64,000 nucleotides of DNA from CAWCUZ01 sp963798795 (GTDB lineage Bacteria > Acidobacteriota > Vicinamibacteria > Vicinamibacterales > SCN-69-37): the NCBI GenBank assembly GCA_963798795.1, contig CAWCUZ010000001.1:2648646-2712645 (forward strand), read 5' to 3'. Made by a program: the position numbers and the translations under genes. The notes beneath the pieces are model-generated. The model had not been told where the DNA came from. It searched no databases and worked only from the letters and a program-made list of their open reading frames with translations. Shown one piece after another: positions 34,764 to 43,713 of this stretch; position 1 is the first letter of the stretch, and each line of letters opens with the position of its first letter.

Positions 34764-36311
34764 ATGATGCATCCGATCGCGAGACTCAGACCCCGATCCC
34801 CCGCGCCGCGCCTGTTGATCGCCCTCGGGTGCGCGCTGCTGCTCGCCACCGCGTCGATCGGCGCGCAGGAATCGAACGAGATCACTCTGACGCTCGAGCG
34901 GATGGTCCAGCTGGGCCTGCAGAACAGCTACCGCGTGCGCGATCTGCAGCTCAACATCGACCGCACGCGCAACAACCTGCGCGCGCAGCAGGCCGGCTTG
35001 AAGTCGCGCGTCCAGCTCACGCTCTCGGCGCCGCAGTTCCAATCGATCTCCGATTACAAGTGGAACTCGACGCTGCAGCGAAACGAGCTCATCCACGAGG
35101 ACACGCGGCGCTGGCAGGCCGATCTCTCGATCCGCCAGCCGGTCATCCTGTTCGGCCATCCGACGAACGGCGAACTGTCGTTCACCAACCGCATCTACCG
35201 CTACACCCAGTTCGAGGACGGCGCCGAGACGAACTACTACAACCGATACTTCCTCGGCTACGATCAGCCCCTGTTCCAGCCCAACCGGATGAAGAACGAC
35301 CTCGAAAAGGCGCAGTTGGACCTCGAAAACGCCGAACTCAACTACGTGGACGACGTCGTGGGACTGGTCGACGACTATGCCGACGATTACTACCGGCTCT
35401 TCGAGGCGGCGTACGACCGCGTGATGGCCGAAGAGCTCGTGCAGCATCTCGTCGAGGCTTCCGACGCCGCCTCGGCCGGCGCCGCCGCCGACCCGGCCCG
35501 GCAAATCGAAGCGGACCAGGTCCGCGTCGAACTGGCCAACGCGCGGGAGGACATGCAGCAGTCGATCAGCAGCTTCCGCCTGCAGGTGGAGGACCTGAAG
35601 CAGTCGATGCGTCTCGGCCCCGACGTCCAGATCCGGCTGGACCCGGTGCTCGACGTCACGCCCGTCACGGTCGACCCCGACCGCGCGGTCGAGCTGGCCA
35701 GGACGCTGACGCCGCAGCTGCGCCAGCTTGCCATCCAGCGCCGGAAGAACGAAATCGACCTCGACAACACGCGCGGCACCAACTCGTTCCGCGTCGACAT
35801 GTCGTTCACCTACGGGCGCGAAGTGCAGGACCCGTTGTTCCAGAACCTCTGGTCGCAGCCGCGCAACAGCTACACGCTCGACGTCCACGCGACCGTCCCG
35901 ATCTGGGACTGGGGCCAGCGGGGGTTCCGGATTGCCGCCTCGCAGATCAACGTGGACCGCACGAACCTGCAGATCGAGCAGGAAGAGTCGCAGGTGGTCA
36001 CGCGCGTGCTCAGCGAGATCCGCAATCTGGAGGAATTCCAGCAGCGCGCGCTCAACATGCAGCAGAACATGGCGCTCGCCCACCAGATCACCGAGCAGAG
36101 CCTCGACCGGTATCGCGGCGGCGAGATCGGCATCGTCGACATGCTTCAGTCGATCTCGCGCGAGGACGATACCGCCGGCAATTTCCTGGATGCGTTCATC
36201 GGCTACCGCAAGTCGCTCCAGGACCTGCAGCAGCTCACGTACTACGACTTCGAACACGATGTGCCGCTGACCTCGCGCTACGGCATCGGTACGCCGCCCG
36301 AATCGAAGTAG
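34764..36311 (+). CDS. TolC-like outer membrane efflux protein
   Basis: The product has 515 residues from ATG at 34764 with AGGAG nine bases upstream. A signal peptide covers residues ~1-33. The protein has the two-fold TolC repeat: a leading helix pair (LERMVQLGLQNSYRVRDLQLNI), beta strands, then long helices with VDDYADDYYRLFEAAYDRV and a second half containing VPIWDWGQRGFRIAASQINV and RYRGGEIGIVDMLQSI. It would form the outer membrane channel of an export or efflux complex. It is followed after 68 bases by a PadR-ADOP unit, so the permease may feed this channel. Confidence 0.88.
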   Translation: MMHPIARLRPRSPAPRLLIALGCALLLATASIGAQESNEITLTLERMVQLGLQNSYRVRDLQLNIDRTRNNLRAQQAGLKSRVQLTLSAPQFQSISDYKWNSTLQRNELIHEDTRRWQADLSIRQPVILFGHPTNGELSFTNRIYRYTQFEDGAETNYYNRYFLGYDQPLFQPNRMKNDLEKAQLDLENAELNYVDDVVGLVDDYADDYYRLFEAAYDRVMAEELVQHLVEASDAASAGAAADPARQIEADQVRVELANAREDMQQSISSFRLQVEDLKQSMRLGPDVQIRLDPVLDVTPVTVDPDRAVELARTLTPQLRQLAIQRRKNEIDLDNTRGTNSFRVDMSFTYGREVQDPLFQNLWSQPRNSYTLDVHATVPIWDWGQRGFRIAASQINVDRTNLQIEQEESQVVTRVLSEIRNLEEFQQRALNMQQNMALAHQITEQSLDRYRGGEIGIVDMLQSISREDDTAGNFLDAFIGYRKSLQDLQQLTYYDFEHDVPLTSRYGIGTPPESK

Positions 36312-36357
36312 CCCCCTGACCAGGCGTCGCAGCCGGACCCGGCTTGATTCCCGGCTT

Positions 36358-36374
36358 CATTTGATCTACAAATG
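36358..36374 (+). promoter_or_regulatory. Candidate PadR operator, CATTTG-ATCTA-CAAATG
   Basis: A perfect 17-bp palindrome, A/T-rich against the GC-rich surroundings, ending five bases before the GTG start of PadR at 36380. Binding there would block both promoter clearance and the ribosome-binding site, which suits autorepression of the PadR-ADOP operon. Confidence 0.6.
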
Positions 36375-36379
36375 CGAAC

Positions 36380-36715
36380 GTGAAGGGCGACCACCTCGGT
36401 GAGTTCGAGGAACTCGTGCTGCTCGCCGTCGACGGACTCGGCGACGCGGCGTACGGCGTCACCGTCCAGCAGACGCTCGAGCAGGCGACCACGCGGGACG
36501 TCTCGCTGGGCGCCGTCTATGCGGCGCTCGACCGGCTCGAGACGAAGGGCCTGCTTCGCTCGTCCGTGACTGAGGGCGCGCCGGTTCGCGGCGGACGGAG
36601 CCGGCGCACCTTTGCCGTGACCCGTGAGGGCGCTCGGCGTCTCGAGGCGCTGCGGCGCATCCGCGAGCGCCTCTATCAGGCCCGCCAGCCAGTGGCCGCC
36701 CGAGGCCGCGGGTAG
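36380..36715 (+). CDS. PadR-family transcriptional repressor (ADOP-linked)
   Basis: The product has 111 residues with a GTG start. LGEFEELVLLAVDGLGD opens the winged helix; AAYGVTVQQTLEQATTR, SLGAVYAALDRLETKGLL and RRTFAVTREGARRLEAL complete the PadR pattern. It is six bases upstream of the second ADOP permease. The palindrome immediately before its start suggests self-control. An effector is unknown; PadR proteins usually respond to small hydrophobic compounds. Confidence 0.92.
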   Translation: MKGDHLGEFEELVLLAVDGLGDAAYGVTVQQTLEQATTRDVSLGAVYAALDRLETKGLLRSSVTEGAPVRGGRSRRTFAVTREGARRLEALRRIRERLYQARQPVAARGRG

Positions 36716-36721
36716 CCCGGC

Positions 36722-39361
36722 ATGCCGCCGGCCGCCCCGCCCACGCTCGGCCGATGGCTGGCGCGCGTCCTGGTGCCCCGGCACCGCCGCCATCAGATCG
36801 AAGGCGACCTCATCGAACTCTGGGACGCACGCCGTCGCGCCGGCCGCCGCGACCTGCGGCGCGCGTTCTGGCGCGACGTGTGGTCGCTGCGCCGGATGCG
36901 CCGGCACGAGCGGCCGGTGAGCGCCGGTGCCCCCGGACCGGGCGTGCCGCGACGAGTCGTTCGCGGCTTCGGCACGATCTGGCAGGACACGCGATACGCG
37001 CTTCGAGTGATCCGCCGCCGGCCCGGCTTTGCGGCACTGGTCGTGGGCACGCTCGCGATCGGCCTCGGCGCCGCGATCGCCATCTTCACGATCTGCGATC
37101 GCGTGCTCGTGCGGCCGCTGCCCTATCCGCACCCCGAGCAGGTCGTCTCGATCGAAGACATCGGTTTCAGCGTCGTCAACGGCCACCCGGCCGTGCCGAA
37201 CCGGATCGCGGACCTGCCCGAGTTCGTCGCGGTCGCGCTGTACGCCGGCGGCGGCCTCAATCTCGGCGACACGGCGGAAGCCGCGCGCGTCCGGGCCGGC
37301 GGCGTGTCGGCGACGTTCTTCGGCGCACTCGGGGTCCAGCCGCACATCGGGCGGACCTTCACGGACGCGGAAGAAGTCGCGGCCGACCACGTCGTGGTCC
37401 TGGGCGATCGGATCTGGCGGAACCGGTTCGGTGCCGACTCCGCCATTGTCGGCCGTGAGATCCGTCTGAACAGCCAGCCGTACGTCGTGCTGGGTGTCAT
37501 GCCGGCCGGCTTTCGTTTTCCGGACGACACGGAGGTCTGGACGCCCGCTTTTGCCGACGGCCAGATGTACGGCGACGCCGTTGCGCCCGCATACGTCGCG
37601 CGGCTCGCGCCGGGACGGACGGTTGAGGACGCCCGCCAGGCTATTGCCCGGATGAACCGCGAACGACAGGCGCGCCAGCCGGACTTCGAGCCGTCTCCGC
37701 CGGATGTCGTTTCGCTGCAGACCAGATTGACCGATCCGCTGCGGCCGACGCTGCTGTTTCTCGCCGGCCTCGTGGCGCTGCTGCTCGCGGCGACGTGCGC
37801 GAACGTCGCCGGCCTGCTGTTGTCGCGGCTTCGCGTGCGTCAACAGGAACTGCTCCTGCGGGCGGCCCTTGGCGCCGGGCGCATGCGGCTGATGCGGCAG
37901 CTTGCGGTGGAATGCCTCGCGTTCACGGCGATCGGGGCCGCAGGGGGCGTTGCTCTGGCGGCAGGGGTCGTGATCGCACTGAGCCGATCCGTCCCCGACC
38001 TGGCGTCGCTGGATCCGTCGGGCACCTTCGATGTTCGCTTCGTGGCACTCGGCACGGGCGTCACGCTGACCAGCGGCCTGTTGTTCGCGCTGTTTCCCGC
38101 CGTCGCGGCAGGCCGGCGGCAGCCGGCGACCGTGCTTCGCGACGGTGGCGCCGCGGCAACCGGCCGCCTCGGCTGGATTCGCAGTGGACTGGTGGTCGGT
38201 CAGGTGGCGACTGCGCTCGTCCTGCTCACCGCCACCGCAGCCACGCTGGCCGCGGTGGTGCGACTCATGCGCGTCGACCTGGGATTCGACAACGACCGCG
38301 CGATGGTCTTCGAGCTGACGCTCCCGCGCGCCCGGTACGCCGACGCCGGCGCGATCGCCCGTTTCGCCCGGGATCTCGAGGTCCGTCTCGGGTCCGTTCC
38401 GGGCGTCGCCGCCGTCGGCGCGACGAATCTGGCGCCGGGCAGCCCTGCCCTGAGTGTCGGCGTGCCCTTCACCCGGCCCGGCCTGCCGCCCGATGAAGGG
38501 CGGAACCGGCGGTACGCCACGCGCCTGCTGGCGACGCCCGGCTACTTCCGAGCGATGGGGATTCGGACGCTGGCAGGCAGGACGTTCACGGCCGCCGACG
38601 ACCATCCTGCCTCGCGGGCCGTGCTGTTGTCCGAGTCGGCGGCCTTGCAACTGTGGCCCGATCCCGCCGCGGCCGTCGGCCAGCGCCTTCGTGTGCAAGC
38701 GCTCGCGCGCAACTGGGACACGTTCGACGTCATCGGCGTTGTTCAGGATGCGCGCCTGCGCGGCGCCTCACTCGATTCGCCCGTTCAGCTCTACTTGCCA
38801 CTGGGCGTCAGTCCGCCGTTCGGGAGCCTCTCCGTCGCTGTCGGCGCGGCCGCCGATCCGGATTCCATCATGGTCCCGGTTCGCGCGGCCCTTCGGGACC
38901 TCGACGCCGACCTGCCGCTCTACCACGTCTCGCTGGTTCGTGATCTCCGCGCGCAGTTCCTGCTGCGCGAGCGGGTCACCCTGTCGCTTGCCGGCGCGTT
39001 CGCCGCCATGGCCCTGGCGCTTTCGGCCATCGGCCTGTACGGCGTGCTGTCGCAGACGGTCGCGCAACGCACGCGCGAAATCGGCATCCGGATGGCGCTC
39101 GGCGCCGATGCACGGCGACTGCGGCGGTCGGTCGTGCTGTCAGGCCTGCGGATGGCCGCCGTGGGCATCGGCGTCGGGCTGGCGCTCTCGGGAACGGCGG
39201 CCCGTCTCGCCGGCCGGTTCGTCCCGCTCGCCGAATCGCCGTCGGCCGCGCGTCTCGCGGCCGCGGCCGCCGTGCTCGCCGGCATTGCCGTGCTGGCGTC
39301 GTGGATTCCCGCCCGGCGCGCGTCGGCGGTCGATCCGCTGCGAGCGCTGAAAGCCGATTGA
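36722..39361 (+). CDS. ADOP-family ABC transporter permease (FtsX/MacB-like)
   Basis: The product is an intact protein of 879 residues. The N-terminal ~70 residues are a second type of permease-associated region (HQIEGDLIELWDARRRAGR). A TM helix follows, a MacB periplasmic domain (PFPYPHPEQ-like segment, VLGDRIWRNRFG), an FtsX core (LLAATCANVAGLLLSRLRVR), then a second periplasmic domain and FtsX core (SQTVAQRTREIGIRMALGAD), ending in VDPLRALKAD. ADOP permeases pair two FtsX halves in one chain and need a LolD/MacB-type ATPase, absent here. The upstream TolC-like gene and PadR suggest a drug or lipid export role. Confidence 0.9.
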   Translation: MPPAAPPTLGRWLARVLVPRHRRHQIEGDLIELWDARRRAGRRDLRRAFWRDVWSLRRMRRHERPVSAGAPGPGVPRRVVRGFGTIWQDTRYALRVIRRRPGFAALVVGTLAIGLGAAIAIFTICDRVLVRPLPYPHPEQVVSIEDIGFSVVNGHPAVPNRIADLPEFVAVALYAGGGLNLGDTAEAARVRAGGVSATFFGALGVQPHIGRTFTDAEEVAADHVVVLGDRIWRNRFGADSAIVGREIRLNSQPYVVLGVMPAGFRFPDDTEVWTPAFADGQMYGDAVAPAYVARLAPGRTVEDARQAIARMNRERQARQPDFEPSPPDVVSLQTRLTDPLRPTLLFLAGLVALLLAATCANVAGLLLSRLRVRQQELLLRAALGAGRMRLMRQLAVECLAFTAIGAAGGVALAAGVVIALSRSVPDLASLDPSGTFDVRFVALGTGVTLTSGLLFALFPAVAAGRRQPATVLRDGGAAATGRLGWIRSGLVVGQVATALVLLTATAATLAAVVRLMRVDLGFDNDRAMVFELTLPRARYADAGAIARFARDLEVRLGSVPGVAAVGATNLAPGSPALSVGVPFTRPGLPPDEGRNRRYATRLLATPGYFRAMGIRTLAGRTFTAADDHPASRAVLLSESAALQLWPDPAAAVGQRLRVQALARNWDTFDVIGVVQDARLRGASLDSPVQLYLPLGVSPPFGSLSVAVGAAADPDSIMVPVRAALRDLDADLPLYHVSLVRDLRAQFLLRERVTLSLAGAFAAMALALSAIGLYGVLSQTVAQRTREIGIRMALGADARRLRRSVVLSGLRMAAVGIGVGLALSGTAARLAGRFVPLAESPSAARLAAAAAVLAGIAVLASWIPARRASAVDPLRALKAD

Positions 39362-39369
39362 CCGTTTTG

Positions 39370-39951
39370 CTACGACGTCGCGTGGACGCCGCGGCTCGGG
39401 CCGGCCGCCGGGAATTCCGGCGTCGCCGTCACACGTTCCGCCTGCGCCAGATGACGCCGCTCGTGCGCGACGATGATGCGGCAGGCGTCGCGAAGGGTGT
39501 AGGTCACGACGCTGGCGATCGGCGAGGTGATGACCACGCGATCGAGGTCGGCGCCGCCGGTGCCGGCCATGCGCGCGGCCAGCGCCTCCTGATGCGCGCG
39601 GAACTCGGCGACGACGTCCGCCGGCTCAGTGCTCGCGGCCGGGTCGAACTTCGGCCGCGTCCTGGCCCGCCGGGTCTGGTCCGGCTGCACGGCTCCCAGC
39701 ACGAGGCGGCCGAACAGTGCCGGCAGGAACGGCAAGCGAGCCCAGAGCGACGGCTCGTACTCGCCGCGCGCGATCTGGTCCAGCGCCGGGAAGTATTCGA
39801 CGTTGATGCTGATGAGATGGCGCAGACACTGCGCGACGCTCCACGCGCTCGGACTCGGCTTCCAGTTCAACTGGGCCGGCGACAGATGGCCAAACCGCCG
39901 CTCGGCCTCGTCGGCCATGGCGTGCACGTCGGCGATCAGGGCGGGTAGCAT
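39370..39951 (-). CDS. DinB-family four-helix-bundle protein
   Basis: The product has 193 residues. Segments typical of DinB_2 proteins are LSPAQLNWKPSPSAWSVAQCLRHL and a C-terminal helix with IIVAHERRHLAQAERV. The histidines in CLRHL and ERRHLAQ are the expected metal ligands. Members are nickel- or zinc-binding and many act as thiol-dependent S-transferases; the substrate here is unknown. It is convergent with the ADOP permease gene (eight-base gap) and divergent from the TfoX-like gene. Confidence 0.88.
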   Translation of the reverse strand: MLPALIADVHAMADEAERRFGHLSPAQLNWKPSPSAWSVAQCLRHLISINVEYFPALDQIARGEYEPSLWARLPFLPALFGRLVLGAVQPDQTRRARTRPKFDPAASTEPADVVAEFRAHQEALAARMAGTGGADLDRVVITSPIASVVTYTLRDACRIIVAHERRHLAQAERVTATPEFPAAGPSRGVHATS

Positions 39952-39971
39952 TAGGGTCGGACCCCAGCAGT

Positions 39972-40376
39972 ATGGCGGTATCCGATTCCTTTCTCACCTT
40001 CGTCCTCGAACAGCTCGACCTGCTGCGCGAAGTGTCGTCGCGCCGGATGTTCGGCGGCGTGGGCCTCTACAGCGGCGAGACGTTCTTCGGCGTGATCGAC
40101 AACGACACGCTGTTCTTCAAGGTCGACGCCGCCACCTCGCCGCGGTACGTCGCCGAGGGCATGCCGCCGTTCCAGCCGATTCCCGGCCAGGCGCCGATGA
40201 AAAGCTACTACCAGGTGCCGCCCGCGGTGCTGGAAGACGCCGACGCGATACTCGAATGGGCGACCGAAGCCGTGGAGGTCAGCCGGCGCGGCGGTGGACG
40301 CCCACGCCGGCGGCGGGCGCCGTCTTCTGCGGCACGAACCCGCGGTCGTCGACGCCGTCCGGGTAGACGAGCATGA
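39972..40376 (+). CDS. TfoX N-terminal domain protein
   Basis: The product has 134 residues. The first ~100 match the TfoX/Sxy N-terminal domain: SRRMFGGVGLYSGETFFGVI, DTLFFKVDAATSPRYV and YYQVPPAVLEDADAILEWA. The domain was named for competence regulation in gamma-proteobacteria but is widespread as a stand-alone protein of unknown role. The last ~30 residues are Arg-rich, low complexity, and overlap the convergent SprT-like gene by 98 bases, so this tail may result from a lost stop codon. Confidence 0.85.
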   Translation: MAVSDSFLTFVLEQLDLLREVSSRRMFGGVGLYSGETFFGVIDNDTLFFKVDAATSPRYVAEGMPPFQPIPGQAPMKSYYQVPPAVLEDADAILEWATEAVEVSRRGGGRPRRRRAPSSAARTRGRRRRPGRRA

Positions 40377-41223
40377 GATTGAACCGCGCGACCTCCACGT
40401 TGAAATGCTCCAGGTCGGCGCGGTCGCGCGCCGCCCGATCGTTGGCCGCGGCCGCATTGGCGTTGTAGGCGTCGCGTCGTGCGGTGACGTCCGCGATCTC
40501 CTTCTCGGACGGCCAGCTGCTGGCCCGCGCGTTGGCGTCGTTGATGCGAGCGCTCAGACCCGCCATGGCCGACTCGGCCTCGGCGCGGTCGCGGTTGAGT
40601 GCTTCGCCGAGCCTCGCGAGGGCGTCCCACTCGGCATCGAGTCGCGCCGATTCCGCGTCGAGCCACGCGCGCAGCTGCTCGCGGTCGGCGCCGGTCGCGG
40701 CCAGGCCCTTGAAGGCGCCCTCGTTCGACAGCCGCTGCAGCACGATCTGAAACGCCGGACCGTGTTCCGTGCTCGCATCGCCGATGGCATGCAGATACGC
40801 GTGGACCATTTCGTGGCAGAGCGCGCGGGTCATCGCGTCCTTGTCCGCCTGCAGATCCGGATTGAGCAGGATGGCCGTGCGGCCGCCAGTCTCGCCGAAC
40901 ATGCCTTCCAGCGTGAAGCCACCCGCAGCCGCCGCGCCGACCTGCGAGAGCCGCGGCTCCCACAACACCGGCGTGTCCGGCAGCGCGCCGTCGAAGTGCC
41001 GCAGGTTGATGTCCTGGAAGGCCGCTGCCAGCAGCGGATCCGCCGGCTTGCCGAGATTTTCGCGAAGCAGCTCACGCTGCAGCGTCTGGGCTGGCGACGC
41101 TGGCGTCGAATGGACGCCGCTCCCCGTCCCGTGGAACTGGCGCCACCCGCCCAGGCCCAGGAAGACCAGCGACAGCAGGCCGATCACCCGCCAGAAGCCC
41201 CGCGATTCCGTTCGGATCGACAC
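40279..41223 (-). CDS. Membrane-anchored SprT-like zinc metalloprotease
   Basis: The product has 314 residues from GTG at 41223; a TTG eight codons upstream is also possible. A single N-terminal TM segment (FWRVIGLLSLVFLGLGGW) places the enzyme at the membrane. The SprT-type zincin motif is HEMVHAYLHAIGD with a downstream His in STEHGPAF. After the protease domain a coiled coil (~residues 190-270; LARLGEALNRDRAEAESAM) leads to FNVEVARFNLMLVYPDG. Cytosolic SprT proteins act on DNA-protein crosslinks; the anchor here argues for another substrate. It overlaps the tail of the convergent TfoX-like gene. Confidence 0.75.
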   Translation of the reverse strand: MSIRTESRGFWRVIGLLSLVFLGLGGWRQFHGTGSGVHSTPASPAQTLQRELLRENLGKPADPLLAAAFQDINLRHFDGALPDTPVLWEPRLSQVGAAAAGGFTLEGMFGETGGRTAILLNPDLQADKDAMTRALCHEMVHAYLHAIGDASTEHGPAFQIVLQRLSNEGAFKGLAATGADREQLRAWLDAESARLDAEWDALARLGEALNRDRAEAESAMAGLSARINDANARASSWPSEKEIADVTARRDAYNANAAAANDRAARDRADLEHFNVEVARFNLMLVYPDGVDDRGFVPQKTAPAAGVGVHRRAG

Positions 41224-41317
41224 GACTCGTCCGGCAGCCGGCTGCAAATCCCGAGCCGCTGTCTCGCTCGTGGGAAATGCCGGGGATGTGGCGGGCCCGC
41301 GCTATCCTTCCGACATC

Positions 41318-43598
41318 ATGAAGATTCCGACTTCAATTCCGTCATTCGGGCGCGTGTCCGTCATCGCGCTGACGGCGTGCGCGGTGGTCATGGCCGCTGC
41401 GTCGTCGGTCCGGACGTTCGCACCGCAGGAGCGGCCCTCCCCGGTCACCGCGGCCGACTACGCGCGTGCCGAGAAATTTCTCGCGCCCGCGCTCGCCGGA
41501 CTGGTCGTTGGCGGCAACGTCGCGCCCAACTGGCTCGACGGCGACCGCTTCTGGTACCGAACGGCACGGGGCGACGGCACCGCACAGACCGTCCTCGTCG
41601 ACCCGGCCGCACAGACGCGGACCGTCTGCACGCCCGGGCTGGCGGCCTGCGCGGATGTCCCGGCCAATGCCACGAATGCTCCCGCGGGCCGCGGCGGGCG
41701 CGGTTTCGGCGGACGCGGCGGCGGCGGCCGGGGTGGACGCGGCGGCGGGACCTCCTCGGATGGCAGGCCGTTGAACGTGTCGCCCGACGGATCCCTCGGG
41801 GCGTTCATCCGCGACTGGAACCTCTGGGTGCGCGACATGGCCACGGGCCGGGAGACGCGCGCTCACCACCGACGGCGTCCAGAATTTCGGCTACGCCACC
41901 GACAACGCCGGCTGGAGCAGCAGCGACCGCGCGATCGTCCGTGGTCGCCCGACTCGACGAAGATCGCGACGCAGCAGCAGGACGAGCGCAAGGTCGGCGA
42001 GATGTACCTCGTGAGCACCACGGTCGGCCATCCCACGCTTCGCGTCTCGAAGTTCCCGCTGCCCGGCGACCCGGTCATGGCGATGCTGCACCGCGTCGTC
42101 ATCGACGTGTCGACCGGGCGGATGACGCGCCTGCAAATGGCGCCCGACTTCCATCGCGCCACGCTCGGCGACGACATCAGCATGAACGACTACAACTGGA
42201 GTCCGGACGGATCGCGGCTCGCACTGGCGTCCGTCTCGCGCGATCACAAGCGGGTCGTGGCTGCGCGTCGCCGACACGGCGACCGGCGCGGTGCGGAGGT
42301 GCTGCACGAAGCAGTCCCGACGCAATTCGAGTCGCGCACCGGCTGGCGCGGTCTTGTGGAAATCGAACGAGGTCATCTGGTACTCCGAGCGCGACAACTG
42401 GGGCCAGCTCTACCTCTACGACCTCCAGACCGGCGCGCTGAAGAACCGGATCACGTCGGGCGAGGGGCCGGTGATGCAGATCGTCGCGGATGGACGAGAC
42501 GTCGCGAACGCTCTGGTTCGGCGCCAACGGCCGCGAGCCGGGACAGGATCCCGTACTTCCTGCACTTCTATCGCACCGGCCTCGACGGCGGCACGTCGTC
42601 GTCGCTCACGCCCGACGACGGCACGCACAGCGATGCAGCTCTCGCCGTCGGGCCGGTATCTCGTCGACACGTACTCGACGCCGCGACGCCGCCGGTCGTT
42701 GCGCTCCGGGACGCGGACGGGCGGCTAAGTCCTGCCGCTCGAGAGGGCCGACATCTCCAGGCTGCTCGCGACCGGGTGGAAGCCGCCGATGCCGATCACG
42801 ATGAAGGCCCACGACGGCAAGACCGACATCTACGGCCTGCTGTTCCGTCCGACGAACTTCGATCCGTCGACGAAGTATCCGATCGTCAACAACGTCTATC
42901 CGGGCCCGCAGACCGGCAGCACCGGCAGCCGTGCGTTCACCGCCGCGCGCGGCGATCGCCAGGCGCTCGCCGAGCTGGGCTTCATCGTCGTCACGATCGA
43001 CGGCATGGGCACGCCCGGGCGATCGAAGCCGTTCCAGGATGCCTACTACGGCGCGATGGGACGCGACAACACGATCCCCGACCAGATCGCCGGGCATGAA
43101 GGAGCTGGCCGCGCGGTATCCGTGGATCGATCTCACCGCGCCGGCATCTGGGGCCACTCGGGCGGCGGCTTCGCCACGACGACCGCGATGTTCCGGTTCC
43201 CGGATTTCTTCAAGGCCGGCATTGCCGAGTCGGGCAACCACGACCAGCGCGAGAACGAGGACGACTGGGGCGAACGCTATCAGGGGCTGCTCGTGAAGAA
43301 CGCCGACGGCACCGACAACTACACGCCGAAGCGAATCAGAACTTCGCGCAGAACCTGAAGGGCCATCTGCTGCTGGCGCACGGCACGATGGACACCAACG
43401 TGCCGCCCTACCAGACGATGCTCGTGGCCGACGCGCTGATCAAGGCGAACAAGGATTTCGACCTGATCCTGATTCCGAACGCGAATCACGGCTACGGCGC
43501 CGCGTCGAACTACATGATGCGGCGGCGCTGGGACTATCTTCGTGAAATGGCTGCTCGGACGTCGAGCCCACCGAAGGAATATCGAGATCGGGCGCTGA
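41318..43598 (+). pseudogene. Exported S9 family (DPP-IV-like) peptidase with many frameshifts
   Basis: ATG at 41318 starts a signal peptide. Family segments follow in order but jump between frames: a Gly/Arg-rich insert (~residues 122-146), DGVQNFGYATDNAGW, WSPDSTKIATQQQDERK, NWSPDGSRLALASVSRDHK, WKSNEVIWYSERDNWGQLYL, GLLFRPTNFDPSTKYPIVNN. The catalytic triad is present: Ser in GIWGHSGGG, Asp in HGTMDTNVPP, His in NANHGYG. The end restores to EYEIGR and TGA at 43596-43598 when one C is removed. At least ten single-base shifts, mostly insertions, occur in 2.3 kb. The intact protein would cleave dipeptides after proline outside the inner membrane. Confidence 0.8.
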
Positions 43599-43613
43599 GC
43601 ATCCTCGACTCGA

Positions 43614-43674
43614 ATGGAGCGCCGGGTCTTCAGACCCGGCGACGGGCCCGGGGGCTGACGCCCCGGGCCTCCAT
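43614..43674. repeat. GC-rich double-hairpin repeat, copy 3
   Basis: First hairpin GCCGGGTCT-TC-AGACCCGGC (43621-43640); second an 8-bp stem GCCCGGGG/CCCCGGGC (43646-43653 and 43661-43668). It is flanked by ATGGAGC on the left and CCTCCATC on the right, as in the other copies, and lies just after the S9 stop codon. Confidence 0.82.
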
Positions 43675-43713
43675 CAGCTCCTTCGTCAGATCTCACACGC
43701 TCGCCGCGGGCGT

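Noticed and set aside
36278..38698. About 806 open codons on the minus strand opposite PadR-2 and ADOP-2
   Set aside because: Low-complexity Arg/His/Asp translation with no motif, while the plus strand encodes a complete permease.
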